64,000 nucleotides of DNA from Luidia sarsii (GCA_949987565.1 OX465110.1:19652773-19716772); one strand, 5' to 3'; counted from the stretch's first letter, positions 1-10,638 are shown. A program made the numbers and translations. Notes: generated by a model from the letters alone, not told the origin.

Positions 1-530
1 GAAAGGGGGAGGGAGGAAGAGGGAGGGAGAGGGAGGGAGAGGAAGGGAGAGGGAAAGGGGGATGGAGGGGGAGGGGGGAGAGGGAGAGGGGGAGGGAGGG
101 GCAGGGAGGGGAGGGAAGGAGAGGAAGGGAGAGGGAGGGAGAGGGAGGGAGAGGAAAGAGGGATGGAGAGGGAGGGAGAGGAAAGGGGGAGGGAGGGGCA
201 GGCAGGGAGAGGCAGGGAGGGGAGGGAGGGGAGGGAGGGGGAGGGAGGGAGAGGGAGAGGGGGAGGGAGGGGCAAGGAGAGGCAGGTAGAGGGAGGGAGA
301 GGGGCAGGGAGAGGGGCAGGGAGAGGCAGGGAGAGGCAGGGAGAGGCAGGGAGGGGAGGGAGGGGGAGGGAGAGCCTGGAGAGGGAGGGAAAGTGGGGGC
401 AGGGAGGGGAGGGAGGGGGAGGGAGAGCCTGGAGAGGGAGGGAAAGTGGGGGCAGGGAGGGGAGGGAGGGGGAGGGAGGGAGAGGCAGGAAGAGGCAGGG
501 AGTGGAGGGAGTGGAGGGAGACGGAGGGGA
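1..530. repeat. Polypurine GGGAGA/GGGAGG low-complexity tract
   Basis: Almost pure purine on the plus strand, built from irregular GGGAGG, GGGAGA and GGCAGG units, with a ~60-bp stretch near 370-480 repeated twice. It lies in the DCAF11 intron after exon 6, so the transcript carries the polypyrimidine strand. Gly/Arg/Glu-rich reading frames here are a product of the composition. Confidence 0.9.
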
Positions 531-539
531 GTGACCTAC

Positions 540-743
540 CTGAAGGCAGTGTCCAGGATACTCCAGCCAACATTGTGGGCCTTAATCTCCTTGAACATCC
601 TGAACCTGCCATTGGCAGTGTCAAACACCCGCAGCCGCTGGTCCTGGCAGCCCGAGAGGAAGACGCTCCCATCCTTGGAGTAGTTGCCACAGAAAGCCTT
701 TGCAGAGTACCGGGCCACAGTGCGCTTGGAGTTGGGCAGGAAG
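540..743 (-). CDS. DCAF11: DCAF11 coding exon 6, start of the WD40 propeller
   Basis: 204 nt between acceptor TTTTTTCCTACCAG and donor GTAGGT. It encodes [17 protein letters not shown], then [23 protein letters not shown], and a [14 protein letters not shown] segment. These match human FLPN, KAFCGIYSKDGQ, SACQDQTIRLYD and KSIKARDVGWSVLDVAF closely. It ends on a split Arg codon, so at least one more exon lies left of the window. Confidence 0.95.
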
Positions 744-3700
744 CTGGTAGGAAAAAAACAAAACAGCTAACCTTAGTAGTAGTAGTAGTAAATCCAGTCA
801 CAATATTTGGTTAAAGAAGAATGAAACCCAGAGAAAAATGTTGGCTTATCTGATTGGGTGTTAAAAACAACCTACAATTACCTATGTGCTACTCACCTAC
901 GAGTTTAATAAAGAGGGAAAAATCATGGAATTCGGTGGTCGAATTCGCGTTGCCGCAAACTGCCATCTTTTCGAATGGCACGCCAGTCACTGCGGGGGGT
1001 ATGACATTGCAACGGAAAACTCCTGCATGGGCCTGGACGGATGTACCCCTACTACATGTGTATACATTGTACTGCGTGCAGTTTATATACACTTGTGAGC
1101 TGAATGATGGTGTACTGCCAGGCTTTCGGATGTCAAAATGCCAGCGGGAAAAAGCTGGTGAAATCTTTCCATGCAGTTCCCAACAAGGACAAGAGACCCG
1201 TTTGACATCCCAAAGCCTGGCAGTACACCATCGTTGCGCAAGCTATACAACAGTTTCTTAATATCGGCTGCAGAAGCCGAGTTGCATTCGTCGTTATGGG
1301 TCTGCAAATAGGCACGAAATAATGACAGCTCTCACCTCTTGGTCAGCACAGAGCGATCTCCCCTGGAGAAACATCCACGGTAGCAGTCTCCAGCAGCCCT
1401 CTGGAATTGCAACCAGAATACGTCAGTCACCATCTTAAGATGATCTGGGTTGGTTCATCAAATTCAACCTTGCTTGCTTGCTAGCTTGCTTTATTTGTTT
1501 GTGTATTTGCTTGTTGGTTTGTCTGTTTGTCATTTTGATTACTTGTTTGTCTAAATTTGTTTGCTTGTTTGCTTATTCTTCAATCTCTGTCTTAATGTTT
1601 TGCTGCAATTAATTTACCAAATTTACATTTTTGTAAACTAGGGGGTTTGGGTGTGTTTGTAGTTTTACCTTCAAAACTGATAAATGAAGTTTGAGTCCAA
1701 TGCATGGATAATGTATTGGACTCAAGTCGATCACGAGCCAGACAAGCCTATTTTTCTTGGATGCCAGAGAGTTTAAGTAGACGGGGAGGGATGGTCGTCT
1801 TGACGATCACAGTCCCTTTGCCAAGACCAAAACTCTGGGTGATGTTGGCTCACTCACCTTCTGCAGCATGCCATGGATGGAGGTTGCCCGGGGCAATGCA
1901 TCACTGTGCTTCATGCCTGCCTCGAAAAGCGTCTGCTGCTTAAGATCACTCGTCTGCAAACGCAACCAGACCAGAAGTCGGGCAATGGGACGAAGGCAAC
2001 TCTACCAGGCCAGATGCCACGTGCATTGTGATCAACCTCTGCTTTGAACATTGCGCATTTACAGCCCCAGTCCAGTAATTGGGGAATGGAAACAAAACCT
2101 GCATGGCGATGTCTTGGTGTAGTGTGACCATACTGGACAGCCTGCCTAGTACAGGGATGTGAGTGACCAATGAAGTCGTTTCCTGAGAATTACCCAAGGC
2201 CAAAAAATTGTGCGACTGCGAGTGATCGCTTAAGCGACTCACAGATGCGATTGCAAGATTCTCATCAGGGGTGCAGGCGCCCTTCAATTTTTAGGGTTTT
2301 AACAGATAAAATTGAGCAGTTTGAGATACAAGTTTGACAAAATTTATTTAAAAAATATTAAAAAAATAAATAAATAACCATTTCCGGAAATCTGAACAAA
2401 AATCACCCCATTTCTGGCTAGTAGTAGACTTTTTCTTGCACAATAAAAAAAAAAAAAAAATGGTGCCCAAACGTCTTACCAAAGCAGCAAGCTTTAATTT
2501 CATTGACATTATTGATTACAATTTTTGAGAATGTGCCTGTTGGCGCTGCACTGAATCAAAATGAAACAAAGCTTACTGCCCATAACGTCATGAAACTGCG
2601 CACGACTGATTTAGAGCACAGATCTAGTGGAAATTACAATTCCGGGGTGGATTTCACAAAGCCTTACAATGCATCCTAACTCAACATGCGACGGATAATT
2701 CGCAGCAAGCTGGGATAGGCAGTATGGGTTTCTATGCTTCACTTATCATCTTCATTGGTCATACCGTATGAAGCCGTATGAAGAGTTTGGGGAAATCAAC
2801 CACAGATCTCGTGAGATTCTCCAGTGACTAGACTTGTTGTCTAGTCCTTTGATTTCAAATCATTCCAGCCCTGCTGTGGGACTGGGTCTTGAGGAGACTT
2901 ACATTGATTGCCCTTGTGTCCGGATTGAGATCCGCTGCAATAGAAACAAACAAGTGGTTGCAAATTGATTTCAGTGAGAAGTGTGCCGCCTCTCCCCACC
3001 AGTACCTGGTAACGAACATCCCGGGATCCAGGAAGATTGTTTGGTATAGTTGTCGTTCATTATAGCAGTTGCGGCCACATATCCACGGATGGAAAATCAG
3101 GAGCCAAAGGGCATGTTCGTTATAGCCGAATATTTGGTATATCGGCATTCGTTATAGCAATGCCCCACTGTACACCGCACTAAAATGACACTTTTTGAAA
3201 GATGCAGGATAGGTCCATGTGAAGGTACATGTACAAGTACTGTTCATGTAAATCCCTGTTTAAAAAGCCTGACAGCCATCAAGGTGAATACAGCGGGATA
3301 AGCCTGCATCCACTTTGTGCCATCCCGAAAGTGCTCTAGCTGGGTTTTGGAAACTAATCAGAATCGGCATGGAAATCAAAGTGTGATCCCTGGAGATACT
3401 GGTGCATATGTGCCGCAGTTAAATACTTCTCACTGGTGTCCCTCATTAATTCACGCAAAGACTAGTTGACTCTTTGGGAAGGCCAACATCTAAGCTTTAA
3501 GGGCTGGATAGCTCAGATGGTAAGAGAGCAGCTATGCAAAACCAGTGGTCTCAGGTTCAAGTCCCGGGCCCGTCACATTTTTTTTCTTCAGGCAACATGG
3601 CGGCTTACCTTCGGGGCAGCACTCGATTCTCGTATCTTCATCATCATCACTGTCAATATCACCAAGGCCCCATCCAGGGTCGGAGGACACCAGTCGTATC

Positions 3701-6356
3701 TGACCACTGGCAGACAGAACAAGCCAACAGTTACAAGGACTCAATCGTATCCCTACTTCAGATCGGATCCCTACTTTATCATCCCCTCCTAATGCCTGCC
3801 ACCTTGTCTATTGAACACCACCTTTTCTATTGAACGCCACCTTGTCTATTGAATGCCACCATGTCTATGGAATGCCACCTTGTCTATTGAATGCCACCTT
3901 GTCTATTGAATGCCACCTTTTCTATTGAATGCCACCTTGTCTATTGAATGCCACCTTGTCTATTGAATGCCACCTTGTCTATTGAATGCCACCTTGTCTA
4001 TTGAATGCCACCTTGTCTATTGAATGCCACCTTGTCTATTGAACACCACCTTTTCTATTGAACGCCACCTTGTCTATTGAATGCCACCTTGTCTATTGAA
4101 CACCACCTTTTCTATTGAACGCCACCTTGTCTATTGAATGCCACCTTGTCTATTGAATGCCACCTTGTCTATTGAATGCCACCTTGTCTATTGAATGCCA
4201 CTTTGTCTATTGAATGCCACCTTGTCTATTGAATGCCACCTTGTCTATTGAATGCCACCTTGTCTATTGAATGCCACCTTGTCTATTGAATGCCACCTTG
4301 TCTATTGAATGCCACCTTGTCTATTGAATGCCACCTTGTCTATTGAATGCCACCTTGTCTATTGAATGCCACCTTGTCTATCGAATGCCACCATGTCTAT
4401 TGAATGCCACCTTGTCTATTGAATGCCACCTTTTCTATTGAACGCCACCTTGTCTATTGAATGCCACCTTGTCTATTGAATGCCACCTTGTCTATCGAAT
4501 GCCACCATGTCTATTGAATGCCACCTTGTCTATTGAATGCCACCTTGTCTATGGAATGCCACCTTGTCTATTGAATGCCACCTTGTCTATTGAATGCCAC
4601 CTTGTCTATTGAATGCCACCTTGTCTATTGAATGCCACCTTGTCTATTGAATGGCACCTTGTCTATTGAATGCCACCTTGTCTATTGAATGCCACCTTGT
4701 CTATTGAATGCCACCTTGTCTATTGAATGCCACCTTGTCTATTGAATGCCACCTTGTCTATCGAATGCCACCATGTCTATTGAATGCCACCTTGTCTATT
4801 GAATGCCACCTTGTCTATTGAATGGCACCTTGTCTATTGAATGCCACCTTGTCTATTGAATGCCACCTTGTCTATTGAATGCCACCTTGTCTATTGAATG
4901 CCACCTTTTCTATTGAACGCCACCTCGTCTACTTAATGCCAACAGAAATGTAAGTTTCAAGAACTGTCGTCGGTTGTCAGTTTTTAGTATTCTATGACCT
5001 CTTCAACCTATACCAATTCCTTGGAATATTTATGTCCCAGGAATAAAGACAGGCCTTTTCATGCTACAGTCGCTTCACCTGGCAATTTCCCGGGAAATGG
5101 CACGACATGGTTGCTGTTATGGTTCGTGTTATGGTTGGTCTTCATACGCTGGTATGGAAATATAATTATCTGTTTTTGTCACTTTATTTCCAACAGGGTG
5201 GGCAAGTTGAGGGCAGCCTTCAACTGGCCCCAGACATTTTTAACTGTCATTTTGGCTCCTTGGCAATCTATCAAATTTCATTCCTGTATCATTCAGAGAA
5301 GAATACAGCCTGGTACTGTACTGTGTTAGAGTGCTATTGACTAGATCTCAGGGGGAGTTGGTCAAACCAAGTGAATCCAGGTTTCCACATGTGACGTCAC
5401 AGCCTCAAACTAACCAAGCCTGAAAATGTTGAAATCAGGGTCACTTGCCACGTGGAGGAAAGTTAATTCCCCCTCAATGCGCACACTAACCCCCTTGCTC
5501 TATGCACTAACTATGGAGGAAGCACACATTTAGTAAAACTTAGTCATAATGAAGTGTTGTGGAACATTGGTAAAAGTAAGAGTAGATCTGTAACTGTCGT
5601 CGGACGTGAGAGAATCTTCTCGATCAACTGAGGGGCAATTTCTCCGTTTTTCCAAACGTGAGTAAAACAAAATGACGAGTATTGGAATCTGTGATTCTCA
5701 CTGAATCCTAAATAAATGGGCACGTGGGACGGTTTTAGGGGTGTTTTAGGGGGAAATCTGGGGATTTCGGAAGGTTTTTTTTTCTTCAAAGTCCCGGTTC
5801 AAGCGGAAATTTACCCGCCATCCTTGGACCCTACAGTCACTCGACCCTCAAAATTTCAACATTCGATAAAAAAAGGGTGACTTGTCGGGTCCAAGTTACT
5901 CGGACTACCACGATCCTTGGACCCTACACTATAGTCACCCGTTCCTCAAAATTTCAACATTTGATACAAAAAGGGTGACTTGTCGGGTCAAAGTTACTCG
6001 GACTACCCAAAATCATGATTTACTGACCCCTGGGCCCTGCTACTGCTACTTGCTAGTGCTACTTCGACAACCTTAATATTCATGACTCATGAGCGGCATT
6101 GTCTTTCAATATTTTCTTTACAAAGTGACGTTTGGGTGAGGCATGGGTGAGGGTATTAAACTAAAACCTTGCCTTCAGAACACACTTCATTAATTAATCA
6201 GCCTAGTTTCAGTTCGTTCTGTTATGAAATTTATGTTGTCCACATAACCGACCTTCGCATTAGGTAAGCCAGCACCTCGGTGTAATCCATTTCTCGTTCA
6301 CCCGTGTCTGGATTTTCCACTCTGGCTCTGCTCTCGTCACTTTGTCTGGAACCCAT
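540..6356 (-). CDS. DCAF11: DCAF11 (WDR23) 5' part, six exons; gene continues left of the window
   Basis: DCAF11 is the WD40 substrate receptor of the CUL4-DDB1 ubiquitin ligase; in animals it regulates turnover of the stress factor NRF2/SKN-1. Six exons on the minus strand join in frame (599 nt, about 199 residues): 6253-6356, 3609-3706, 2903-2934, 1858-1953, 1336-1400 and 540-743. All have GT donors and AG acceptors and matching phases. The product starts MGSRQ like the human MGSR N-terminus. It then has [16 protein letters not shown], an acidic DSDDDEDT stretch, DLNPDTR, and a basic stretch ending in [10 protein letters not shown] and FLPN. The last exon opens the first WD40 repeat ([21 protein letters not shown]). 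Human DCAF11 is about 546 aa, so roughly the first third is present and the other WD repeats lie beyond position 1. Family identity comes from remembered human DCAF11; exon joins are inferred from splice signals, not from a transcript. Confidence 0.92.
834..1235. repeat. Dispersed foldback repeat, copy 1 (DCAF11 intron 5)
   Basis: The end carrying TGATTGGGTGTTAAAAACAA reappears reversed near 32700, and the end with GCCTGGCAGTACACCATCG reappears near 32462. Within this copy, ~1103-1132 pairs with ~1204-1233 as an inverted repeat (GATGGTGTACTGCCAGGCTT against its complement). No coding capacity is seen, so it is probably a non-autonomous DNA transposon or similar. Confidence 0.7.
1336..1400 (-). 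CDS. DCAF11: DCAF11 coding exon 5
   Basis: 65 nt between acceptor TTGCAATTCCAG and donor GTGAGA. It encodes [18 protein letters not shown] and ends on two bases of a split Ser codon completed by exon 6. It corresponds to human RERGLCHRGSFSLGEQSRV, directly before FLPN. Confidence 0.9.
1466..1590. repeat. TTGC/TTTG-rich simple sequence
   Basis: Irregular run of CTTG and TTTG words (GCTTGCTTGCTAGC and TTTGTTTGTG) in intron 4 of DCAF11. No other function is visible. Confidence 0.6.
1858..1953 (-). CDS. DCAF11: DCAF11 coding exon 4
   Basis: 96 nt, phase 0 at both ends, acceptor GGTTGCGTTTGCAG and donor GTGAGTG. It encodes [13 protein letters not shown] followed by MKHSDALPR and HGMLQK, aligning with the human region containing ATGQLG, QKHSFPRMLHQ. 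This is the basic linker before the WD40 propeller. Confidence 0.87.
1954..2902 (-). other. DCAF11 intron 3
   Basis: Intronic, containing an A/T-rich section near 2330-2460 with a poly-A run. I see no additional exon; one longer minus-strand reading frame (1946-2287) shows no family similarity. Confidence 0.6.
2903..2934 (-). CDS. DCAF11: DCAF11 coding exon 3 (32-nt microexon)
   Basis: Very short exon between a TTTCTATTGCAG acceptor and a consensus GTAAGT donor. With the split codon from exon 2 it encodes [11 protein letters not shown], corresponding to human VDATPDTREL. It enters needing two bases and ends in phase 0, exactly what exons 2 and 4 require. That phase match is the main support for so short an exon. 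Confidence 0.8.
2999..3172. mobile_element. Possible Tigger/pogo-like MITE remnant
   Basis: The right edge reads inward as TACAGTGGGGCATTGCTATA and the interior repeats TTCGTTATAG-type words. This resembles the CAGT..CTCGTTATAACGAA ends typical of Tc1/mariner-Tigger elements. The left edge (CAGTACCTGGTAACGAAC) is a weaker mirror. No transposase is present. Confidence 0.35.
3290..3595 (+). repeat. tRNA-like dispersed repeat, copy 1
   Basis: Contains an A-box-like TAGCTCAGATGGTAAGAG (about 3509) and a B-box-like GGTTCAAGTCC (about 3554), then a T run. The anticodon and acceptor arms do not fold as a working tRNA. Related copies lie on the minus strand near 34540-34835 and 38505-38805, and the similarity includes sequence 5' of the A box. 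Best read as a tRNA-derived SINE or a SINE-bearing composite. Confidence 0.7.
3609..3706 (-). CDS. DCAF11: DCAF11 coding exon 2
   Basis: 98 nt between a TCTGTCTGCCAG acceptor and a GTAAGC donor. It enters needing one base and leaves with one base over, which fits exons 1 and 3. It encodes [15 protein letters not shown] followed by an acidic [10 protein letters not shown] stretch, corresponding to human GQVRLVQGG and the acidic DSEEEND. A tRNA-like repeat ends only a few bases from the donor, inside intron 2. Confidence 0.88.
3791..4938. repeat. 20-bp minisatellite, about 57 copies, in DCAF11 intron 1
   Basis: Tandem copies of TTGAATGCCACCTTGTCTAT with scattered variants (TTGAACACCACC, ACCATG, ACCTTTT). 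Variants recur in blocks, for example the CACCACCTTTT/GAACGCC pair, showing that multi-unit segments were duplicated. It ends as the sequence decays near 4925-4938. Confidence 0.97.
4939..5820. other. DCAF11 intron 1, no recognisable feature
   Basis: Mixed-composition intronic sequence. Open frames on both strands (4994-5340 plus, 5544-5789 minus) have no recognisable domain and no splice context. I see no exon or repeat family. Confidence 0.5.
5823..6010. repeat. Two diverged tandem copies of a ~95-bp unit
   Basis: Both copies run from TTGGACCCTACA through CTCAAAATTTCAACATT and AAAGGGTGACTTGTCGGGT to TTACTCGGACTACC. They differ by small indels and substitutions. Confidence 0.85.
6253..6356 (-). 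CDS. DCAF11: DCAF11 coding exon 1
   Basis: The start codon at 6356 sits in a strong Kozak context (GCCATGG) and gives [10 protein letters not shown], matching the family N-terminus. An in-frame ATG further upstream (6491) would add 45 unrelated residues and is not preferred. The exon ends after TEVLAYLMR plus two bases of a split codon, at an AG|GTCGGT donor. The motif matches human DVDLAQVLAYLLRR. Confidence 0.88.
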
Positions 6357-6617
6357 GGCAGATTCTGTCCACCAATTACTTCTGGTGTCATGTATTCGCC
6401 GAAACTTTCTCTCGGGAAGGAACCCGGGCCGTCGGAATGAATACGATCGAGGACCGTGATCACGTAACGAGTTCAGCTTGGCCCTTGTCAATATTTACAC
6501 AATTAATTTTTTTTTTTTTGGGGGGGGTGGGCAGCCACATGAACAGCGACCTCTATCGTCGAAATCGCGGAGCATTATTTTTTTCCCTCATCGGAGGCAT
6601 TATAATGCGTCACGACC
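6357..6617 (-). promoter_or_regulatory. DCAF11: DCAF11 5' flank: probable 5'UTR and promoter region
   Basis: About 260 bp lie between the DCAF11 start codon and the inverted-repeat element beginning near 6618. It contains a T13/G8 homopolymer pair near 6506-6528 and no obvious TATA box. The call is positional; no defined promoter motif was found. Confidence 0.4.
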
Positions 6618-6737
6618 ATTGATCTCCATAATAAAGACTGGATAGGACACCGCGCGTTGCTCGTGCACAAAATACGCGGTCGAACAATGGCGGCGCGCAA
6701 CGCCTCAGGAGGGTAGAGTTGTGTATGTTGGTTAGAG

Positions 6738-6773
6738 CATGGAGGAAGGAAAATCTATTTTCCTTCCTCCATG
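6738..6773. repeat. 36-bp near-perfect palindrome inserted in the left inverted end
   Basis: CATGGAGGAAGGAAAAT is followed by its complement after a 2-bp centre. The insert is absent from the matching arm near 9490, so it postdates the inverted repeat. Confidence 0.85.
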
Positions 6774-6835
6774 GTTAGAGCATCTTGCTCTATGGTTAGA
6801 GTTCACTCGCTTGGCCGTGGATGAATTTGGTCTAC

Positions 6836-8396
6836 CTTGTAGTTGTAGGAACGAGTTATTAAGGTGCCGGAAATAAATTTTATATCCGCATTTGAATCGG
6901 CCACGGCTACACATTGATTTGCTGGTGTTTATCTTAACTTTTCTGAGCAACTTTAGGAATAAAAAACAAAATACATTTTTTCATTCATTCAATGCTTGCA
7001 CAATTGCAAATTGACAAAAAGCAATGCAGATTTATTTCTTGTAATTTTTTTGCACATGGTTATAAGGCTAGTCACCAGTGATATCCAAATCATTCCTTTA
7101 TTCAAGGGGTGGATTCAGCTTTTGGGTAACCCAAAATACAGCAGTTATAATGTTAATGATTATTTGACCACTGCTTGAACAACACAGGTCATAATTATGC
7201 CATTAATTTAAAATCTCAGTCATCAATAAGCAGTATGCAGTACTAAATGAGTCCATCTGGGCAAACCAACAACTTACTTGTGAAAAGTTATTCCTTTCTT
7301 ACGGCTCACTTTCCCGTCCCTCTCCGGCCAATTCACTGCTGCACACGCTTTGACCTTTGTTATTTTCGAATTTTCCTATTTTATTCGTGTATGTTTATGT
7401 TTTTTCAAAAGATGACTATTTGAAGGGGAAAAAATGCGTCCACTTCTTTGAGATGTCCATTCAAATGTGTGCGCGCAGCACAACGACACGTTCGTTTCTT
7501 TCCCAGTCTTTATTATGGAGATCAAGGGTCACGACGTATGACACTCAACCACGTGGTTGGGGTATGGTTGCGCACTACACACGTATGACGCATTGTGTAT
7601 GGTTGCTGGCCTAACACACGCAACGTTGGGCACTTTGGTCCAGTTTGACCATTGATCTCCATAATAAAGACTGGATAGGACACTGCGTCAAATGCGCGTC
7701 CGCGTGTGCGTTTTGTCAAGAGGGTAAGAAACGAACGTGTCGTTTTGCTGCGCGCACACATTTGAATGGACATCTCAAAGAAGTGGTCGCATTTTTTCCC
7801 CTTCAAATAGTCATCTTTTGAAAAAACATAAACATACACGAATAAAATAGGAAAATTCGAAAATAACAAAGGTCAAAGCGTGTGCAGCAGTGAATTGGCC
7901 GGAGAGGGACGGAAAAGTGAGCCGTAAGAAAGGAATAACTTTTCACAAGTAAGTTGTTGGTTTGCCCAGATGGACTCATTTAGTACTGCATACTGCTTAT
8001 TGATGACTGAGATTTTAAATTAATGGCATAATTATGACCTGTGTTGTTCAAGCAGGGGTCAAATAATCATTAACATTATAACTGCTGTTATTTGGGTTAC
8101 CCAAAAGCTGAATCCACCCCTTGAATAAAGGAATGATTTGGATATCACTGGTGACTAGCCTTATAACCATGTGCAAAAAAATTACAAGAAATAAATCTGC
8201 ATTGCTTTTTGTCAATTTGCAATTGTGCAAGCGTTGAATGAATGAAAAAATGTTCCTCCGGCAGTATTTTGTTTTTTATTCCTAAAGTTGCTCAGAAAAG
8301 TTAAGATAAACACCAGCAAATCAATGTGTAGCCGTGGCCGATTCAAATGCGGATATAAAAATTATTTCCGGCACCTTAATTACTCGTTCCTACAAC
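6836..8396. repeat. 1.56-kb palindrome centred near 7613
   Basis: Left arm ~6836-7530 and right arm ~7647-8396 are inverted copies with few differences. For example, the same 60-residue frame appears at 6996-7178 on plus and 8048-8230 on minus. The centre keeps GATCTCCATAATAAAGACTG motifs facing each other. Predicted peptides are mirror by-products. Confidence 0.93.
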
Positions 8397-8436
8397 TATA
8401 TCCTCCAATAACCGGTTTTCGACGATATAAGGACTT

Positions 8437-10123
8437 TTCTTCAAACTGAACAATGTGGACGAAAGTATCACACTAAAAGAGGTCTCAGTCACTTAGTCCA
8501 CACCACAGACTATTAGAATAATTATAGAGAAGGTTGATCAAGCCTGTCATTTCGGTAAGATTACCCGCTTTTGTTGACGTCCGCGGCGCACCGCGCAGTA
8601 AGCACCGTCACCTATTTTCGTCAGTGGTGTTTATAGTAAGGTGTCCCAGTGTAGCCAAACGCAAAATAAATTCTTAAATTAACTCAAAATGCTGTGTGGC
8701 ACTATTAAATTCTTCCCTGTATGTTTTTTTGTGTTCATCTTTGTTTTTGTTTTTCCACACTGCTTCTAACACTTTCCTCAAATCATTCATAATTTATGCT
8801 TAAAACGTATTGGTCTTGTTGATGTCTTCTCTTTTGACGTTTAAAAAAAAATCCACAATCCTCTTTCTCACTGCTTCTTCAGTTATAACCTTTCCAAATT
8901 TCACTCAAGAGACACATTTCCTCCTTCTTGGTACTTTCTCTAGCTGCTCTTTTATTTTTTTCATTTTTTTAAAAAGACTATTGGGCCATGTTACTTTTTG
9001 TCTTTAAATAATAATAATAAAAAATATTTAAAAAATTATATAAGCGAGACGCCCTATAGTAGCCTCCATAGTTTTTACCCAGAACGGACTGCCTCAAGTT
9101 GCGTGATATATTTTTTTTCTACGGATGTTGGGGTTTGTTATGGTACACTCAGATTTTTTTTAGGACCAACACTAAAGAAAACTGGAGCTTCGAAGCAACT
9201 GCCAATTTTGTACCTAGGAAAATAGACCCCTAAAGAGCAACTTTTTGAATAACACGAGTTTGGCCTACTGGAAAAGCCTTAAATGTCCACATTTTCGGTG
9301 ACGGACAAGAGCAGGAAACCAACTGTAAGATATGAAGTCTGAGATCGTTATACGGAGTTGTTTTCATAGTGCGATGTGAGTTAGAATGCTAAGCGTCGAT
9401 AACGTGTAGCGTCGAAAACGGGGGTTCCCACGATACAAGGTAGACCAAATTCATCCACGGCCAAGCGAGTGAACTCTAACCATAGAGCAAGACATGCTCT
9501 AACCAACATACACAACGCTACCCTCCTGAAGCGTTGCGCGCCGCCATTGTTCGACCGCGTATTTTGTGCACGAGCAACGCGCGGTGTCCTATCCAGTCTT
9601 TATTATGGAGATCAATGAGTTTGACCCTAACCGTAACCGTAACACTAACCGTAACGCTAACCCTAACCCAAACAACCCTAATCCTAACCCTAACCCAAAC
9701 AATGCTAATTAATCCTTACCCTAATCCTAATCCTAATTCTAATCCTAACCCTAACCACCCTAATCCTAAACCTAACCCTAATCCTAATCCTAACCCTCAC
9801 TCTATCCCAAACACTAACCCAACCCTAACTCTAACCGTAACCGTAACCGTAACCCTAACTGTAACACCCTAAGCCTAACCTACACTGGTTTACAAAACAT
9901 GTCCTTGTATAGTCCCCACACAATTAACGGAGTACCAGCGATGGTGGTTGAGCGTCATATGTCGGTTCTGTTATATATCACCTCATCGTGCATGGATTGT
10001 CGGCCGACTGCAGAAAACTCGTAGACCTATTATAATGTTTAGCCTTTTTTACGAGGTTCCTCGGTGTGAGGTTTCAAATCCAGGCCCACTCAAATTGACA
10101 TTTTCATTGCTTCATTACCTTAA
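8437..10123. repeat. 1.69-kb duplicated segment, copy 1
   Basis: Nearly identical to 10639-12325 at an offset of 2202 bp, from TTCAAACTGAACAATGTGG to TTGCTTCATTACCTT. It carries the right inverted end of the 3-kb element and a telomere-like tract. A visible difference is CTTTTGACG here against TTGTGACG in copy 2 (about 8830). Confidence 0.95.
9626..9872 (+). repeat. Degenerate telomere-like CCCTAA tract, copy 1
   Basis: CCCTAA, CCGTAA, CCTAAT and CCCAAA variants over ~245 bp, related to the TTAGGG telomere repeat on the minus strand. It sits internally in a mobile or duplicated segment and is not at a chromosome end. Confidence 0.85.
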
Positions 10124-10193
10124 GGTGATATACAATAATGTTGCAAACTGCTTACTAACTAAAATTACCAAAATCTAAAATGTTTAAATTTAG

Positions 10194-10435
10194 TGGGCCT
10201 GACGTTTCGATCCTAGCAGGACCTTTCTCAAAGGCAGAGTGACAAGGACAAAACAGATACATGTACACGAAGGAAGGGGGGAGAGAGTGAATAGGACACG
10301 GATGAGAAACAAACAGAACACAGAACATCCGTGTCCTATTCACTCTCTCCCCCCTTCCTTCGTGTACATGTATCTGTTTTGTCCTTGTCACTCTGCCTTT
10401 GAGAAAGGTCCTGCTAGGATCGAAACGTCAGGCCC
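10194..10435. mobile_element. Near-perfect foldback element (~110-bp arms)
   Basis: 10194-10304 and 10326-10435 are inverted copies separated by ~21 bp. Both ends carry TGGGCCTGACGTTTCGATCC, and the inner edge is GGACACGGATG. The same terminal motif (ACGTTTCGATCC) bounds another foldback at 34911-35080. It lies between the two 1.69-kb copies. Confidence 0.92.
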
Positions 10436-10638
10436 AGTAAATTTTAACGCTTCATTACCTCGTTTAAGTTTCAAGTTGTTGTTTTTTTCAGAAGGAAATT
10501 TTAAGAGGAAAAACAAAACCAGCAGAGTAGAATGTCACATTAATTAAAGCTGAATATTACTTGAGTCGATTCAAATTTCTAAGAGCAATCTTGGTCTCAA
10601 AAGGTCCTATACAATCTTTCATTATAAAATTCAACGAT

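Larger units (their letters stand above)
6618..9616. mobile_element. 3.0-kb foldback-like element with ~180-220-bp inverted ends
   Basis: 6618-6839 and 9438-9616 are near-identical inverted repeats. Both begin at CATTGATCTCCATAATAAAG, continue through GACTGGATAGGACACCGCGC and a GGCGGCGCGCAACGC block, and end at TTTGGTCTACCTTGTA. The outer motif also occurs internally (about 7503 and 7648) and at ~11817 in the duplicated copy. No transposase frame was recognised, so it looks non-autonomous or decayed. Confidence 0.7.

Noticed and set aside
62..814. Gly/Arg/Glu-rich plus-strand proteins at the left edge
   Set aside because: They arise from the polypurine tract and from the antisense of DCAF11 exon 6.
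3505..3580. Functional tRNA gene
   Set aside because: A- and B-box motifs are present, but the anticodon and acceptor stems do not pair, and related degenerate copies exist, so it is a tRNA-derived repeat.
6996..8230. Paired identical peptides on opposite strands
   Set aside because: Mirror translations of the palindrome arms with no recognisable domain.
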